A stretch of DNA of 37,978 nt from Prochlorococcus sp. AG-679-P15 (GCA_003210695.1 QCUW01000007.1:1-37978); one strand, 5' to 3'; positions 1 through 8,603 are shown, counted from the stretch's first letter. Notes: a model not told the origin generated them from the sequence alone. Translations and numbers: made by a program.

Positions 1-73
1 TGTTTTAATGGGTGCACTCATTGTATTTACACAAGGATCTGTAGTTGCTCCTTTCATTTATTCAATCTTCTAA
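1..73 (+). CDS. C-terminal tail of an unidentified gene (5' end outside window)
   Basis: Reading from base 2, 23 codons stay open to a TAA at 71-73. The encoded tail is hydrophobic (it includes MGALIVFTQGSVVAPFIYSI), which would fit the last membrane segment of a membrane protein. I cannot name the family from so short a piece, and a run this short can stay open by chance in AT-rich DNA, so the gene itself is uncertain. The next 170 bases (74-243) hold nothing I can identify. Confidence 0.45.
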   Translation, partial: VLMGALIVFTQGSVVAPFIYSIF

Positions 74-243
74 ATATATGAGTAGAGAAATTTTTTTAAT
101 TTTATTTAATAGTTAGTAAAATATCAAGAAGTACTTCTATAACTATTATTTGATTTACTCTTAGAAAATAATGATTTGAATCTAAAGATTTTTTTAACTT
201 TAAATAAATAAGTCTAAAATTAATTTTTTTATTTCATAACTTT

Positions 244-2274
244 TTATTCTTTGTCGCAACTAACTTTTTGAATACTTTCTGTTTGATCAATCTCAAAACA
301 TAATGATTTATTTTTTATTTTATTTAATACAAGATTTTCTTTTGATGATTTAAGTAAACCTTTATTAATAAATTTTGACGTTTTCAGTAAACCTTTATTG
401 ATAAAATATGCATATTCTTTTGGAGAATTTGCTAAAAATAAATAACTATCATCATTTTGTAGTTCTATATTTTCCCATTCTTTTTCAAACTTTTTACTTG
501 GTGCAATCTCAGTCTGGTTTAGAACCAAATTCTTTGTTAGGATATATTCTCTTGTTAATGATTTTCTATCATAGTTATTAGTAAGTAGTTTTTTCAAAGG
601 TAAATCCCATAATGTTGATACACTCCAGATAGAAAAAAGATAAATAGTTATTAATCCATAAATTATTATCAAATTTTTACTATTTTCAAGAAATTTATTT
701 TTAAAAGTATTAGTAAAATTATTTACAGGCTCTGATAAAGCATAAATTATCAAACTAAATGAACTCGCTAAAGCCACTCTTGTATAAGGAATTGATAAAG
801 TCCATAACAAAATCCAAAAAACTAAAATCAATAAAAAGAACTTTTTTTTATTTTTTTTGAATAAATTGATTTGAAATAATGCTATTAAAGTAAATGGAGA
901 TAGAGAAAGCATGGATACCATCATATGTCTTGGACCAATAAGATTTAATGCGTTAGCAAATATGGTTGGGAAAATAAATAAATTTTCTAATTTATTAAAT
1001 ATGTATCGAATTGGCTCTAATCCTAAAGTTGCGTATAATATAGTTGCTATAGGTTTAAACAAGTTTGGAATATTTATCAATGCATATTTTTCTAGGGATG
1101 ATTCATAATCCATAGTTGAAACAGCTTGAGGAAAAATAGTCTTTAAAAACTCTGGGGGAGAAACAAAATAAAATGGATTTGATAAATATTTATAATTTAA
1201 GATCCCTGTAAGTAATACTAATATTAATAAAAAAATAGAAGAAAAAATTATTGCTATTAAACGTAAGTTAATTTTTTTAATTTCTTTGAAATTAATATAA
1301 AACTTTGAATTAAAAATATTATAGAGAAATACTATTAATGATATTAATATAAAAGTAAGTGAAGATAATCTTATACTTACAGTTGCTATACTAATAAATA
1401 AAGAAATGGAAGAAAATATTATTTTAGCTTGTTTTTGTTGGTATGATATTGATTTAAAAATAGTATAAATACCCGTTAATTGAAATAAGCAAAGATAAAT
1501 ATCATGTTTACCTGAAAGCGCTATATCCCATACATCTGGGGTCGTTAATATTATTGAGATTAAAAGAATACTTCTTTTAAGATTAATATTTCCTAGATTA
1601 AAAGTTAATTCTAAGCTATTTAAAATAACTAGTAAAAGAGAAATAACTCTTATTGTTCTAACTATTATCCAGTTATTTGTTAATTGAATAATTAAAGCAT
1701 CAAAGAAAGAGGCTAGTGAATCAGTTCTAAGTGCAAAACCCATTTGGTAATAATTAATTAAACTAATATCTTGTAATCTTGAGATTTGTAATGAATCGTA
1801 GAAATACTGTCCTAAAGCATCCCCATGAGATACTGGTAGTAAATATCGTAAAAAAAGACATCCACACTGAATAATTATTATGCCAATTAGAGAGATTAAT
1901 AAAGGGTGTTTTTTAAATTCATAGTTATGAAAATTATTAGAAATACAATTAATACCAGACTTAAAATTTTTATAAAAATTTATTATATTTTTTTTATTTG
2001 AAATAATTAGAATAGGAGGAATTATTATAAATAAAGAATAGTATTTTAGTGTAATGCCAAAAAAGTGAAGAAATATATTTAATGCACCTAAGATTATAAA
2101 AGTCATTAAAAATCCTAGAGATAAGCTAAGACTAATATTTACCTTTGAATAAATTTCTTCTTGATTTAAGCTATTTATTATATTGCTAAAAATACTTGAA
2201 AAATCTATCCATATTAATAAAAAAATTGTAGTAGTTATTATTATTTCCATACTGACTTTATTTAAATTTATCAA
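244..2274 (-). CDS. Polytopic membrane protein, possibly GT39-like glycosyltransferase
   Basis: A 676-residue protein with roughly a dozen hydrophobic segments spread from the N-terminus to about residue 570, followed by a soluble tail of about 100 residues. Length and shape fit integral-membrane glycosyltransferases of the ArnT/PMT type, which use polyprenyl-linked sugars, and a His-Gly-Asp-Ala stretch lies in the loop after the fourth or fifth segment. That assignment is inference: I see no diagnostic DD or DE motif I would rely on. The tail holds two adjacent copies of an 11-residue unit (residues 624-645). The gene is more AT-rich than its neighbours and lies beside tRNA-Asn, which would suit a variable surface-polysaccharide gene. 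It stands alone, with no partner gene in the window. Confidence 0.75.
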   Translation of the reverse strand: MINLNKVSMEIIITTTIFLLIWIDFSSIFSNIINSLNQEEIYSKVNISLSLSLGFLMTFIILGALNIFLHFFGITLKYYSLFIIIPPILIISNKKNIINFYKNFKSGINCISNNFHNYEFKKHPLLISLIGIIIIQCGCLFLRYLLPVSHGDALGQYFYDSLQISRLQDISLINYYQMGFALRTDSLASFFDALIIQLTNNWIIVRTIRVISLLLVILNSLELTFNLGNINLKRSILLISIILTTPDVWDIALSGKHDIYLCLFQLTGIYTIFKSISYQQKQAKIIFSSISLFISIATVSIRLSSLTFILISLIVFLYNIFNSKFYINFKEIKKINLRLIAIIFSSIFLLILVLLTGILNYKYLSNPFYFVSPPEFLKTIFPQAVSTMDYESSLEKYALINIPNLFKPIATILYATLGLEPIRYIFNKLENLFIFPTIFANALNLIGPRHMMVSMLSLSPFTLIALFQINLFKKNKKKFFLLILVFWILLWTLSIPYTRVALASSFSLIIYALSEPVNNFTNTFKNKFLENSKNLIIIYGLITIYLFSIWSVSTLWDLPLKKLLTNNYDRKSLTREYILTKNLVLNQTEIAPSKKFEKEWENIELQNDDSYLFLANSPKEYAYFINKGLLKTSKFINKGLLKSSKENLVLNKIKNKSLCFEIDQTESIQKVSCDKE
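340..405 (-). repeat. 33-bp in-frame tandem duplication inside a gene
   Basis: Two adjacent 33-base units (340-372 and 373-405) match at 29 of 33 positions. On the minus strand they encode FINKGLLKTSK and then FINKGLLKSSK in the C-terminal tail of the membrane protein at 244-2274. The frame is kept, so the duplication adds exactly 11 residues. Confidence 0.9.
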
Positions 2275-2419
2275 AAATATTTTTGAGTAAACATTATATT
2301 ACTTGATATTGAGCTAATTTTATTATCATTTTCTTTTATAAAAAAATATATATAAAATTAAATGTAATTAACTTTTGTATTACATAAAAAAATTAAAAGA
2401 GTAGTAAAAAGACTAGTAT

Positions 2420-2458
2420 TAGACTAATAAAAGTTTCATATACTTTCCTTTTAGTCTA
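2420..2458. repeat. Inverted repeat in the tRNA-Asn / membrane-protein gap
   Basis: TAGACTAA at 2420-2427 pairs perfectly with TTAGTCTA at 2451-2458 across a 23-base loop, which has some further A/T pairing. It sits in the longest gene-free stretch of the window (2275-2543), upstream of the minus-strand membrane-protein gene and beyond the tRNA terminator. It could be the leader hairpin of that gene, a second terminator or part of a small RNA; the sequence does not decide. Confidence 0.45.
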
Positions 2459-2494
2459 TTGCTTAGTTTCCAAAATTAAAGTGACTTACATTAA

Positions 2495-2515
2495 AAAGAC
2501 CCATATAGGGTCTTT
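2495..2515 (-). terminator. Hairpin terminator downstream of tRNA-Asn
   Basis: AAAGACCC at 2495-2502 and GGGTCTTT at 2508-2515 form an 8-bp stem with a 5-base loop. Read on the minus strand, the stem runs straight into more T residues, giving a Rho-independent layout about 30 bases beyond the tRNA 3' end. On the plus strand no T tract follows, so it points to the tRNA transcript. Confidence 0.7.
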
Positions 2516-2543
2516 GTTGGACTTTTTAAGACTTAAAAAAAAA

Positions 2544-2615
<72 letters not shown>

Positions 2616-2663
2616 ATATTAAAAATTTAACTCTTAAATGTCCCTTATGACAATAGGTAATAT

Positions 2664-3347
2664 TTAATTATAATGAAATTTTAATGGTTTCTGCCAATCT
2701 GATAAATTTCCATTCTTAAACTCTGCAACTGCATCTGCGTAAATTAATTCCTCTAAACGATGAGTTATCCATAAAGCGGTAAATGGATTTTTTTTATTGT
2801 TTGTAAGATTTTTAATTATTTCTAGAACTTTTAATTGACTAGAACTATCTAATAGCGCTGTGGGCTCGTCCATAAGAAGAAAATTCTTATCACTTATCAA
2901 GCAACAAGCAATAGTTAATCTTTGTTTTTGACCACCACTTAAAGTATGAATCGGCCTTTTTTCAAACCCTGTTAATCCAACATTGTTGAGTGCACTATAA
3001 ATTTTATTATTTATATCTTTTCTACTTAATTTTTGATTAATATTTAGAAGAAGTTCGCTCCTACAGTTTGGCATTAAAATTTGATGATCAGGATTTTGAA
3101 AAACCATTCCAACATTAGCTGTATTATATATATATCCATTACTTGGTTTTAGAAGTCCATTAATTAGTTTTAGCAAGGTACTCTTCCCACTTCCATTTTT
3201 ACCAACTATCATCCATAAACCATTTTTTTTAATAGAAAAGCCACATTTATTTATTACATTCTCTTTATTCCCTGGCCATGAAAAGCTTACATTTTTAAAA
3301 GTTATATTAGGTAGTTCACCTTGCGAAGTATTCTCTATCCCAATCAT
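2664..3347 (-). CDS. ABC transporter ATP-binding protein, ECF/CbiO type
   Basis: A 227-residue single ATPase domain. Walker A is GKNGSGKST (residues 49-57), the Q-loop VFQNPDHQ (Q84), the signature LSGGQ (136-140), Walker B FLLMDE (156-161) and the switch histidine H196. The Q-loop form FQNPDHQ is typical of the energy-coupling-factor (EcfA/CbiO) branch, whose members power uptake of vitamins or metals such as cobalt, nickel or biotin. No transmembrane T or substrate-binding S component is nearby, so the substrate is unknown. Its ATG lies one base after the stop of the upstream UPF0367 gene, so the two are very probably co-transcribed and coupled. Confidence 0.9.
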   Translation of the reverse strand: MIGIENTSQGELPNITFKNVSFSWPGNKENVINKCGFSIKKNGLWMIVGKNGSGKSTLLKLINGLLKPSNGYIYNTANVGMVFQNPDHQILMPNCRSELLLNINQKLSRKDINNKIYSALNNVGLTGFEKRPIHTLSGGQKQRLTIACCLISDKNFLLMDEPTALLDSSSQLKVLEIIKNLTNNKKNPFTALWITHRLEELIYADAVAEFKNGNLSDWQKPLKFHYN

Positions 3348-3348
3348 A

Positions 3349-3618
3349 CTAGATATCTAAAGAAAATCCCGGTCTTTTTGAACCACCTGGCACCGCAGAC
3401 TTTTCGTATATCTGAACAGAAATAACCTCTTTTGCAAGAACAGTTATCAATTTATCTTGAACTTTTTCACAACTTAATTCGATTAAAGGGGTATTTTGAT
3501 TATTGCCACTCATACAATCTTTTATCTCATCATAGATTTTTTTAACATCATCGTAATGTTTCTTCTGAATTGAGAGGGGAAAGGGGGAATATCTGAGGCT
3601 TATTTCAAGTGAATACAT
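3349..3618 (-). CDS. UPF0367 family protein
   Basis: An 89-residue soluble protein, predicted cytoplasmic. The opening MYSLEISLRYSPFPLSIQKK and the closing GGSKRPGFSL are the patterns I associate with UPF0367, a short protein family of unknown function found in cyanobacteria and some plastids. It has no membrane segment and no cysteine motif. It is the first gene of a two-gene unit with the ABC ATPase (one base apart), and it diverges from cysK across a 156-base gap (3619-3774) that should carry both promoters. The family call is from memory of its ends. Confidence 0.82.
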   Translation of the reverse strand: MYSLEISLRYSPFPLSIQKKHYDDVKKIYDEIKDCMSGNNQNTPLIELSCEKVQDKLITVLAKEVISVQIYEKSAVPGGSKRPGFSLDI

Positions 3619-3774
3619 AAAAATAATAGTTAATATTTTATTATAAACAAACTATAGACCAATCTTTTCTAAGAAGTTGTTTTGAAATTAAGTTCAATTA
3701 AAAATTTTTTTTATAAAAGATTTATAAATGCATTTATGATAAGAATAACAAATTTAATTTTGTAGACTTTTTAC

Positions 3775-4743
3775 ATGGAAATAGCAAGTGATATTACTTA
3801 TTTAGTGGGGAATACACCTTTAGTAAAATTAGATCGTATAAAAAAATACTGTAAGTGTCATCCAGAAATAATAGCAAAACTTGAAAGTTTCAATCCATCA
3901 GCATCTGTAAAAGATCGCATAGCATATTCAATGTTAAATTCGGCAGAAAAAGATGGTTTAATATCACCTGGACAAACAACCTTAATTGAAGCGACAAGTG
4001 GTAATACTGGTATAGCTTTAGCAATGGTTGCAGCAGCTAAGGGCTATAGATTGATATTAACTATGCCAGATACTATGAGTATTGAAAGAAGGGCAATGCT
4101 TCGCGCATATGGTGCAGAATTACAACTTACTCCAGGCAAAGAAGGAATGAAAGGGGCATTAGATTTAGCAAATGAATTATCTTCGAGTATTCCAAATAGC
4201 TTTCAATTCAATCAGTTTGAAAATCTCGCTAATCCAGATATTCATGAAAGGACAACAGCTAAAGAAATTTGGGATCAATCCAATCAGAACATTGATGGAT
4301 TAATTACGGGAGTGGGCACTGGAGGAACCGTCACCGGATGCTCTAGATTTTTAAAAAAAGTTAATCCTGATTGCAAAATATATGCAGTGGAGCCTGCAAA
4401 AAGTGCTGTTATTTCAGGAGAAAAACCTGGCTCTCACTCGATCCAAGGGATTGGAGCAGGCTTTGTTCCTAAAGTACTTGATACTCAATTAATAGATGAA
4501 ATTATCAAGATAGATGATGACGAAGCATTTTATTATGGGAGGTTGTTAGCTCGATTAGAGGGTCTTTTATCAGGAATTAGTAGCGGCGCTGCTTTGGCAG
4601 CAGCAATCAAAATAGGTCAAAGGCAAGAGCTTATTAATCAAAGATTAATAGTGATTCTTCCAAGTTTTGGTGAAAGATACTTATCTACAGCGATGTTTGA
4701 ATCAAACACTGTAATTAAAGCTAGGCAAGACGGTTATCTATAA
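3775..4743 (+). CDS. cysK: Cysteine synthase A (O-acetylserine sulfhydrylase)
   Basis: PLP enzyme that makes L-cysteine from O-acetyl-L-serine and sulfide, the last step of sulfate assimilation. The 322-residue length is normal. The PLP lysine is K46 in NPSASVKDR, the substrate loop is TSGNTG (74-79), and the phosphate-binding GTGGTVTG lies near residues 182-189. The N-terminal LVGNTPLVKL is typical of the family. The alternative, cystathionine beta-synthase, would normally be longer with CBS domains. The gene stands 16 bases ahead of the J-domain gene on the same strand and may share a transcript with it. I see no strong Shine-Dalgarno, which is common here. Confidence 0.96.
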   Translation: MEIASDITYLVGNTPLVKLDRIKKYCKCHPEIIAKLESFNPSASVKDRIAYSMLNSAEKDGLISPGQTTLIEATSGNTGIALAMVAAAKGYRLILTMPDTMSIERRAMLRAYGAELQLTPGKEGMKGALDLANELSSSIPNSFQFNQFENLANPDIHERTTAKEIWDQSNQNIDGLITGVGTGGTVTGCSRFLKKVNPDCKIYAVEPAKSAVISGEKPGSHSIQGIGAGFVPKVLDTQLIDEIIKIDDDEAFYYGRLLARLEGLLSGISSGAALAAAIKIGQRQELINQRLIVILPSFGERYLSTAMFESNTVIKARQDGYL

Positions 4744-4759
4744 ATAAAGGAATTTAGAT

Positions 4760-5437
4760 ATGACAAAAAATCTTTATAAAGAATTAGAATTAAAAGAAAA
4801 TGCAACTCAAGGTGAAATTAAATCTTCTTACCGTCGCTTAGTTAAACAACATCATCCCGATGCAGGAGGTAAGAAAGATAGGTTTCTTGCAATACAAGAT
4901 GCATGGGAGACTCTGAATGATCCTTTTAAAAAAGAACAATACGATAAAACCCTATTTTCATTACAACAATCATCTAATTTCAGAAATGAAAATTGGGAAG
5001 AGAAAGTTAATACAACAAAATATAGTTCTACATTAAAAGACAATGAGGTTAAAAATTGGATTAAAAATATTTATAATCCTACCAATAGAATTATTAGCCA
5101 AATAATCAAACCTTTGAGCCAAGAAATAAAAGAACTATCTGCTGATCCATATGATGAAGAATTGATGGATAAATTTTGCAGTTACATTACTCTTTCCCAA
5201 AAAAAAATTGAAAAAGTTGATAAACTTTACAAGTCCATTTCTGTTCCGAATTCAATATCCTCTTTAGGTTTAGATCTTTATCATTGTTTTTCTCAAGTTA
5301 AAGATGCTTTATCAGAACTGGATAAGTACACACAAGGATATGTAGATGATTATTTATTTGATGGCAAAGAAATGATGAAAGAGGCAAAAAGAATCCAATC
5401 AAAAATGGCTTATGATAAAAAATCTATAATTTCCTGA
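4760..5437 (+). CDS. J-domain (DnaJ-like) co-chaperone
   Basis: A 225-residue protein with an N-terminal J-domain of about 60 residues holding the HPD motif (H32-P33-D34), which stimulates Hsp70/DnaK ATP hydrolysis. There is no Gly/Phe region, no CxxCxGxG zinc module and no C-terminal peptide-binding domain, so it is not DnaJ itself. The remainder, about residues 75-225, is hydrophilic, charged and probably helical, with no motif I recognise. It is likely a specialised partner that recruits DnaK to one client. It follows cysK by 16 bases and ends 4 bases before the convergent ndhO gene. Confidence 0.9.
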   Translation: MTKNLYKELELKENATQGEIKSSYRRLVKQHHPDAGGKKDRFLAIQDAWETLNDPFKKEQYDKTLFSLQQSSNFRNENWEEKVNTTKYSSTLKDNEVKNWIKNIYNPTNRIISQIIKPLSQEIKELSADPYDEELMDKFCSYITLSQKKIEKVDKLYKSISVPNSISSLGLDLYHCFSQVKDALSELDKYTQGYVDDYLFDGKEMMKEAKRIQSKMAYDKKSIIS

Positions 5438-5441
5438 ATAA

Positions 5442-5684
5442 CTATTCTGCAATTATATATTCTTTCAGTTGGTCTAATTTAAACCAAACATCTGGGACGG
5501 GGCGACGCCATCTTACTTGAGCATATTCTTCTTTAATACTTAAAATTTCTCCTGGGCCTTCAAATACATAACTAGGTAAATCTTTATCACTAGCTAATGC
5601 TTCGACACTATTCTCATAAATACTTTTATCTATATAGACTAAACTTCCTTTCTTTAGCGGCTTCTTGGGTATCGACTCAGTCAT
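5442..5684 (-). CDS. ndhO: NAD(P)H-quinone oxidoreductase subunit O
   Basis: An 80-residue peripheral subunit of the cyanobacterial/chloroplast NDH-1 complex, which takes electrons from ferredoxin to plastoquinone in cyclic electron flow and respiration. The diagnostic core YVFEGPGEIL, then YAQVRWRRPVPDVW, occupies residues 39-67. Length fits the family (about 70-80). It converges with the J-domain gene (4 bases between stops) and diverges from the epimerase gene. A -10-like TATAAT lies on the minus strand at 5726-5721. Confidence 0.93.
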   Translation of the reverse strand: MTESIPKKPLKKGSLVYIDKSIYENSVEALASDKDLPSYVFEGPGEILSIKEEYAQVRWRRPVPDVWFKLDQLKEYIIAE

Positions 5685-5720
5685 GGTGAGATTTATTAAT
5701 TTATTTTAATTTCTAAATTT

Positions 5721-5726
5721 ATTATA
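5721..5726 (-). promoter_or_regulatory. Candidate -10 element for ndhO
   Basis: ATTATA on the plus strand reads TATAAT on the minus strand, 37 bases upstream of the ndhO ATG. I see no convincing -35 box, which is common in these genomes, and AT-rich DNA produces TATAAT often by chance. Confidence 0.35.
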
Positions 5727-5824
5727 CAAAAACTTTTTTGATAATTTTTTTAAATTGATTACATCATAATAATTACAATCGATCCAAAAATTTAATAGTC
5801 TAAATTAATTACCAATTTAATTAT

Positions 5825-6757
5825 ATGCGTCTTTTACTCCTTGGATGTACCGGTTTTATAGGGAAAGAATTAGTCCCAGCTTTACTCAAAGAGGGCCACC
5901 AACTTTGTATTATCAGTAGAAAAAATATTAATAATTTGAAGATAAATGTTCCTTTAGATAAATTTAAATTTCTTAAAATTGATCTTTCAAAAAAACGAAA
6001 TTGGAGCAATGAAAATCTATTAACTAATTTAAAAGATTCTGATGGGATAATTAATTTAATAGGTGAACCAATAGCAGATAAAAAATGGACTGAAATTCAA
6101 AAAGAAGAGATTGAAACAAGCAGGATTAATTCAACTAAGTATTTAATGGAAACTCTGAAAAAATCTAAAATCAATCCAAAAGTTATAGTTAATGGCTCGG
6201 CAATAGGTTTCTATGGAACAAGTCTAACTAAAGAATTCAATGAAAATAGTCAGAGTGGTAATGATTTTTTAGCTAACCTTTGCAACAAATGGGAGGAAGT
6301 TGCGAATGGAAAACCATTTTTCTCGAGATTAGTAATTTTCAGAATTGGAATAGTTTTAGAAGCAGAAGGAGGAGCACTAGGAAAAATGCTTCCAATATTT
6401 AAAATTGGACTGGGAGGTCCAATTGGAGATGGTAAGCAATGGATGAGTTGGATTCATAGAAGTGACTTATGTGGATTAATAATTAAAGCATTAGTAGAGA
6501 AAAAATTTTCTGGGGTATATAACGCTGTTGCACCTGAACCAGTATTAATGAAGGATTTCTCTAAAACTTTAGGGAGATGCCTCAATAGACCAGATTTACT
6601 CCCAGTGCCTGGAACAATACTGAAACTATTATTAGGTGATGGGGCAAAATTAGTATTAGAGGGGCAAAAAGTAATCAGTATTAAATTACAAAAAAATATT
6701 TATAAATTTAAATTTCCTCTTCTTGAGAAAGCCATTTACGCTTCCACCAAGAATTAA
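5825..6757 (+). CDS. NAD-dependent epimerase/dehydratase-like protein (YfcH/TIGR01777 type)
   Basis: A 310-residue extended short-chain dehydrogenase-like protein. The nucleotide-binding GCTGFIG motif (residues 7-13) follows the first beta strand at the very N-terminus. The NGSAIGFYG stretch and the later GDGKQWMSWIH segment are what I associate with the TIGR01777/SDR39U1 group (E. coli YfcH), whose substrate is unknown. The usual catalytic YxxxK is not obvious: the region around FYGTSLTKEF is a divergent version, as is common in this group. Its last 50 bases overlap the convergent small membrane-protein gene. Confidence 0.88.
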   Translation: MRLLLLGCTGFIGKELVPALLKEGHQLCIISRKNINNLKINVPLDKFKFLKIDLSKKRNWSNENLLTNLKDSDGIINLIGEPIADKKWTEIQKEEIETSRINSTKYLMETLKKSKINPKVIVNGSAIGFYGTSLTKEFNENSQSGNDFLANLCNKWEEVANGKPFFSRLVIFRIGIVLEAEGGALGKMLPIFKIGLGGPIGDGKQWMSWIHRSDLCGLIIKALVEKKFSGVYNAVAPEPVLMKDFSKTLGRCLNRPDLLPVPGTILKLLLGDGAKLVLEGQKVISIKLQKNIYKFKFPLLEKAIYASTKN

Positions 6758-6977
6758 TTCCATTAACTAAAGCACTAACAATTAAGATAGTGATTAGAGG
6801 TGTGATAAGTGGAGTCCAAAGATTCTGAAAGATATTAAGGAAAATAAATACTCCATTAATTTGCATAATTACTGCAAAAATAAAAAATATTGCAAAAAAA
6901 ATAACAACAAATAAATTTATCAATAAAAAATTATCAATAATCACTTTAAACTTTGTTTCAGATTTCTGCTTAGTCAT
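6708..6977 (-). CDS. Small two-span membrane protein of unknown function
   Basis: An 89-residue protein with two long hydrophobic segments (about residues 17-47 and 54-70), a Lys-rich N-terminus and the C-terminal charged tail WWKRKWLSQEEEI. I do not recognise a family. Its ATG overlaps the stop of the upstream lipid-A-disaccharide-synthase-like gene as ATGA (6974-6977), so it is the last gene of that operon. Its 3' end overlaps the epimerase gene by 50 bases on the opposite strand. The coupling and membrane profile make it a probable real gene with a role linked to the envelope-like gene before it; that link is inference. Confidence 0.75.
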   Translation of the reverse strand: MTKQKSETKFKVIIDNFLLINLFVVIFFAIFFIFAVIMQINGVFIFLNIFQNLWTPLITPLITILIVSALVNGINSWWKRKWLSQEEEI

Positions 6978-8173
6978 TTTGGATGAAACCCTTTAATATC
7001 ATTAGTTATCTTAATGCATGAATTACTCTCTCCGATTCTTAGATTTGCATTATCAATACAAGAACTCAAAAACTTTTTGTCTAGCTTTATCAGATAAATA
7101 ACTTTAAGGATTAGATTTATTGTCTGATTTATTTGATCTTTCTTATTTATATAATTAGTAGAACAAAAAACATAGCTACCAAGTAATCGTCTTTGAGCTT
7201 CTGCAAAAGATTTTGTAAATTGCGGACCATTACCTTCAATTTGAATAACTGGCTTTGCTAAACCGATTGCCTGCTCTGATGCAGTTCCAGCCATACTTAT
7301 TACGAAATTACTCTTAAATAATATTTCTTCAAACAAATTCCAGTTCAAATTAATCGTAATAAATCCATATCTAAATTCTAAACTGTCATTTTTTCCTTTT
7401 TTTTCTTTGTAAATCCATTTTCTTTGGCTTAGTATCTGCCTTATTTTCTCTAAAGAAAGATCATTTACTATGGCAAATTTGAATGAAATATTCTCAAAAT
7501 ATTTCAACTTAGACATTGTCTCTAAAACTTCTAAAATCAATTTCAAATTATCTAAAAGTTCAGGAAATCTACTTCCAGGAAATAACCCAATATTAAAAGG
7601 TTCGGTTTTAGATTTATTTTCAAAAAAAGAAAATTTATCCATAAATGGATTACCTAAAAAAAATACTTTTTTTCTTAATTGTTGAGTTAAATCATCTGCT
7701 GTTAAGAAATCCCTTGTATATATTCTTTTCGCATATTTTGAGATTAAAAAAAATTTGCAAGGCCAAGGTAATTTCAATCTCCCCTCATAGTGACTAGAGT
7801 AAGCCACTAAATATGTAAAAAATTCTTTTTTTGCAAACCACGCAAAAAAAACAGGAACTATATCTCCAATTACTAAATAAAAATCATATTCATTTCTTAA
7901 TTTATAAGACAAATATAATTTTTTAAAAAAATAAATTATTTGTCCTCCAAATATTTCAAACATTCTCCCCATAAAAGAATTATAACCAAGACCACCAGTT
8001 CTAAATTTTTTGGTTTTACCAATAATTCTTATATTTACTTTTTTATAATTTTCACCATCACCTACAATAGGGAGAGCATCTACAAGATCACCTTTCTTTA
8101 CGAAATATTTAGCTAGTAAACTACCAGACAAATCTTCTCCATGTCCATTACTTAATAGTAAAATTCTGGACAA
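6974..8173 (-). CDS. Lipid-A-disaccharide synthase-related protein (TIGR03492 type)
   Basis: A 399-residue GT-B-like protein. The opening ILLLSNGHGEDLSG and the later SMAGTASEQAIGLAKPVIQ resemble the sugar-nucleotide-binding part of LpxB/MurG glycosyltransferases, and GLFPGSRFPEL matches the LpxB-like PGSR motif. The group known as TIGR03492 is an LpxB relative found in cyanobacteria and Deinococcus, with unknown substrate. It is probably a cytoplasmic or membrane-associated glycosyltransferase. It starts one base after the TPR gene stop and overlaps the next gene by 4 bases, so it is the third gene of a four-gene operon starting with the Fe-S carrier. Confidence 0.85.
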   Translation of the reverse strand: MSRILLLSNGHGEDLSGSLLAKYFVKKGDLVDALPIVGDGENYKKVNIRIIGKTKKFRTGGLGYNSFMGRMFEIFGGQIIYFFKKLYLSYKLRNEYDFYLVIGDIVPVFFAWFAKKEFFTYLVAYSSHYEGRLKLPWPCKFFLISKYAKRIYTRDFLTADDLTQQLRKKVFFLGNPFMDKFSFFENKSKTEPFNIGLFPGSRFPELLDNLKLILEVLETMSKLKYFENISFKFAIVNDLSLEKIRQILSQRKWIYKEKKGKNDSLEFRYGFITINLNWNLFEEILFKSNFVISMAGTASEQAIGLAKPVIQIEGNGPQFTKSFAEAQRRLLGSYVFCSTNYINKKDQINQTINLILKVIYLIKLDKKFLSSCIDNANLRIGESNSCIKITNDIKGFHPK

Positions 8174-8174
8174 T

Positions 8175-8603
8175 TTAAAATTCTAACCATTTATTGATTT
8201 TGGTTAATTCTGGCCAGTTTGGATACCTATTAAATCCATCTTCGACTGACTCTTTTAACTCAGTCTTTACATCAGGCATCATCATTGCCATTTTTTTAAT
8301 TAATTCAACATGCTCTCTAACACCTTTATTATTTGTAGCCAAAAGAGCTAAGGACAAATTCATTCTTGCTTGCGGGTCTTGCTGATTTAGGCGCACTGCC
8401 TGTCGAGCTGCTGCTAATGCGTCTTCATTATTCTTCAATAGAAGCTGTAACCAAGATAAACAAGTCCAAGCAGCAAAGTGGTTGGGTATCTGTTGAATGA
8501 TTTTTTGAAAATCTTCTGCAATTGGTATTAACTCTTGACCATCTTGATATCTAGATAAGGCCGCATTGAAATCGGATTCAATTGGATTAATGTCATCTAT
8601 CAT
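8175..8603 (-). CDS. TPR-repeat protein
   Basis: A 142-residue protein when started at the ATG at 8603 (MIDDINPIES). A 14-residue extension to 8645 is possible but would lie inside the upstream gene and does not look conserved. Residues of about 28-95 hold two tetratricopeptide-like helix pairs (a region with FAAWTCLSWLQLLLKNNEDA, then ALAAARQAVRLNQQDPQAR), so it is likely a protein-binding adaptor in the cytoplasm. The C-terminus ends with a WPELTKINKWLEF tail. It sits between the Fe-S carrier gene (11 bases) and the LpxB-like gene (1 base). Its partner is unknown. Confidence 0.85.
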   Translation of the reverse strand: MIDDINPIESDFNAALSRYQDGQELIPIAEDFQKIIQQIPNHFAAWTCLSWLQLLLKNNEDALAAARQAVRLNQQDPQARMNLSLALLATNNKGVREHVELIKKMAMMMPDVKTELKESVEDGFNRYPNWPELTKINKWLEF

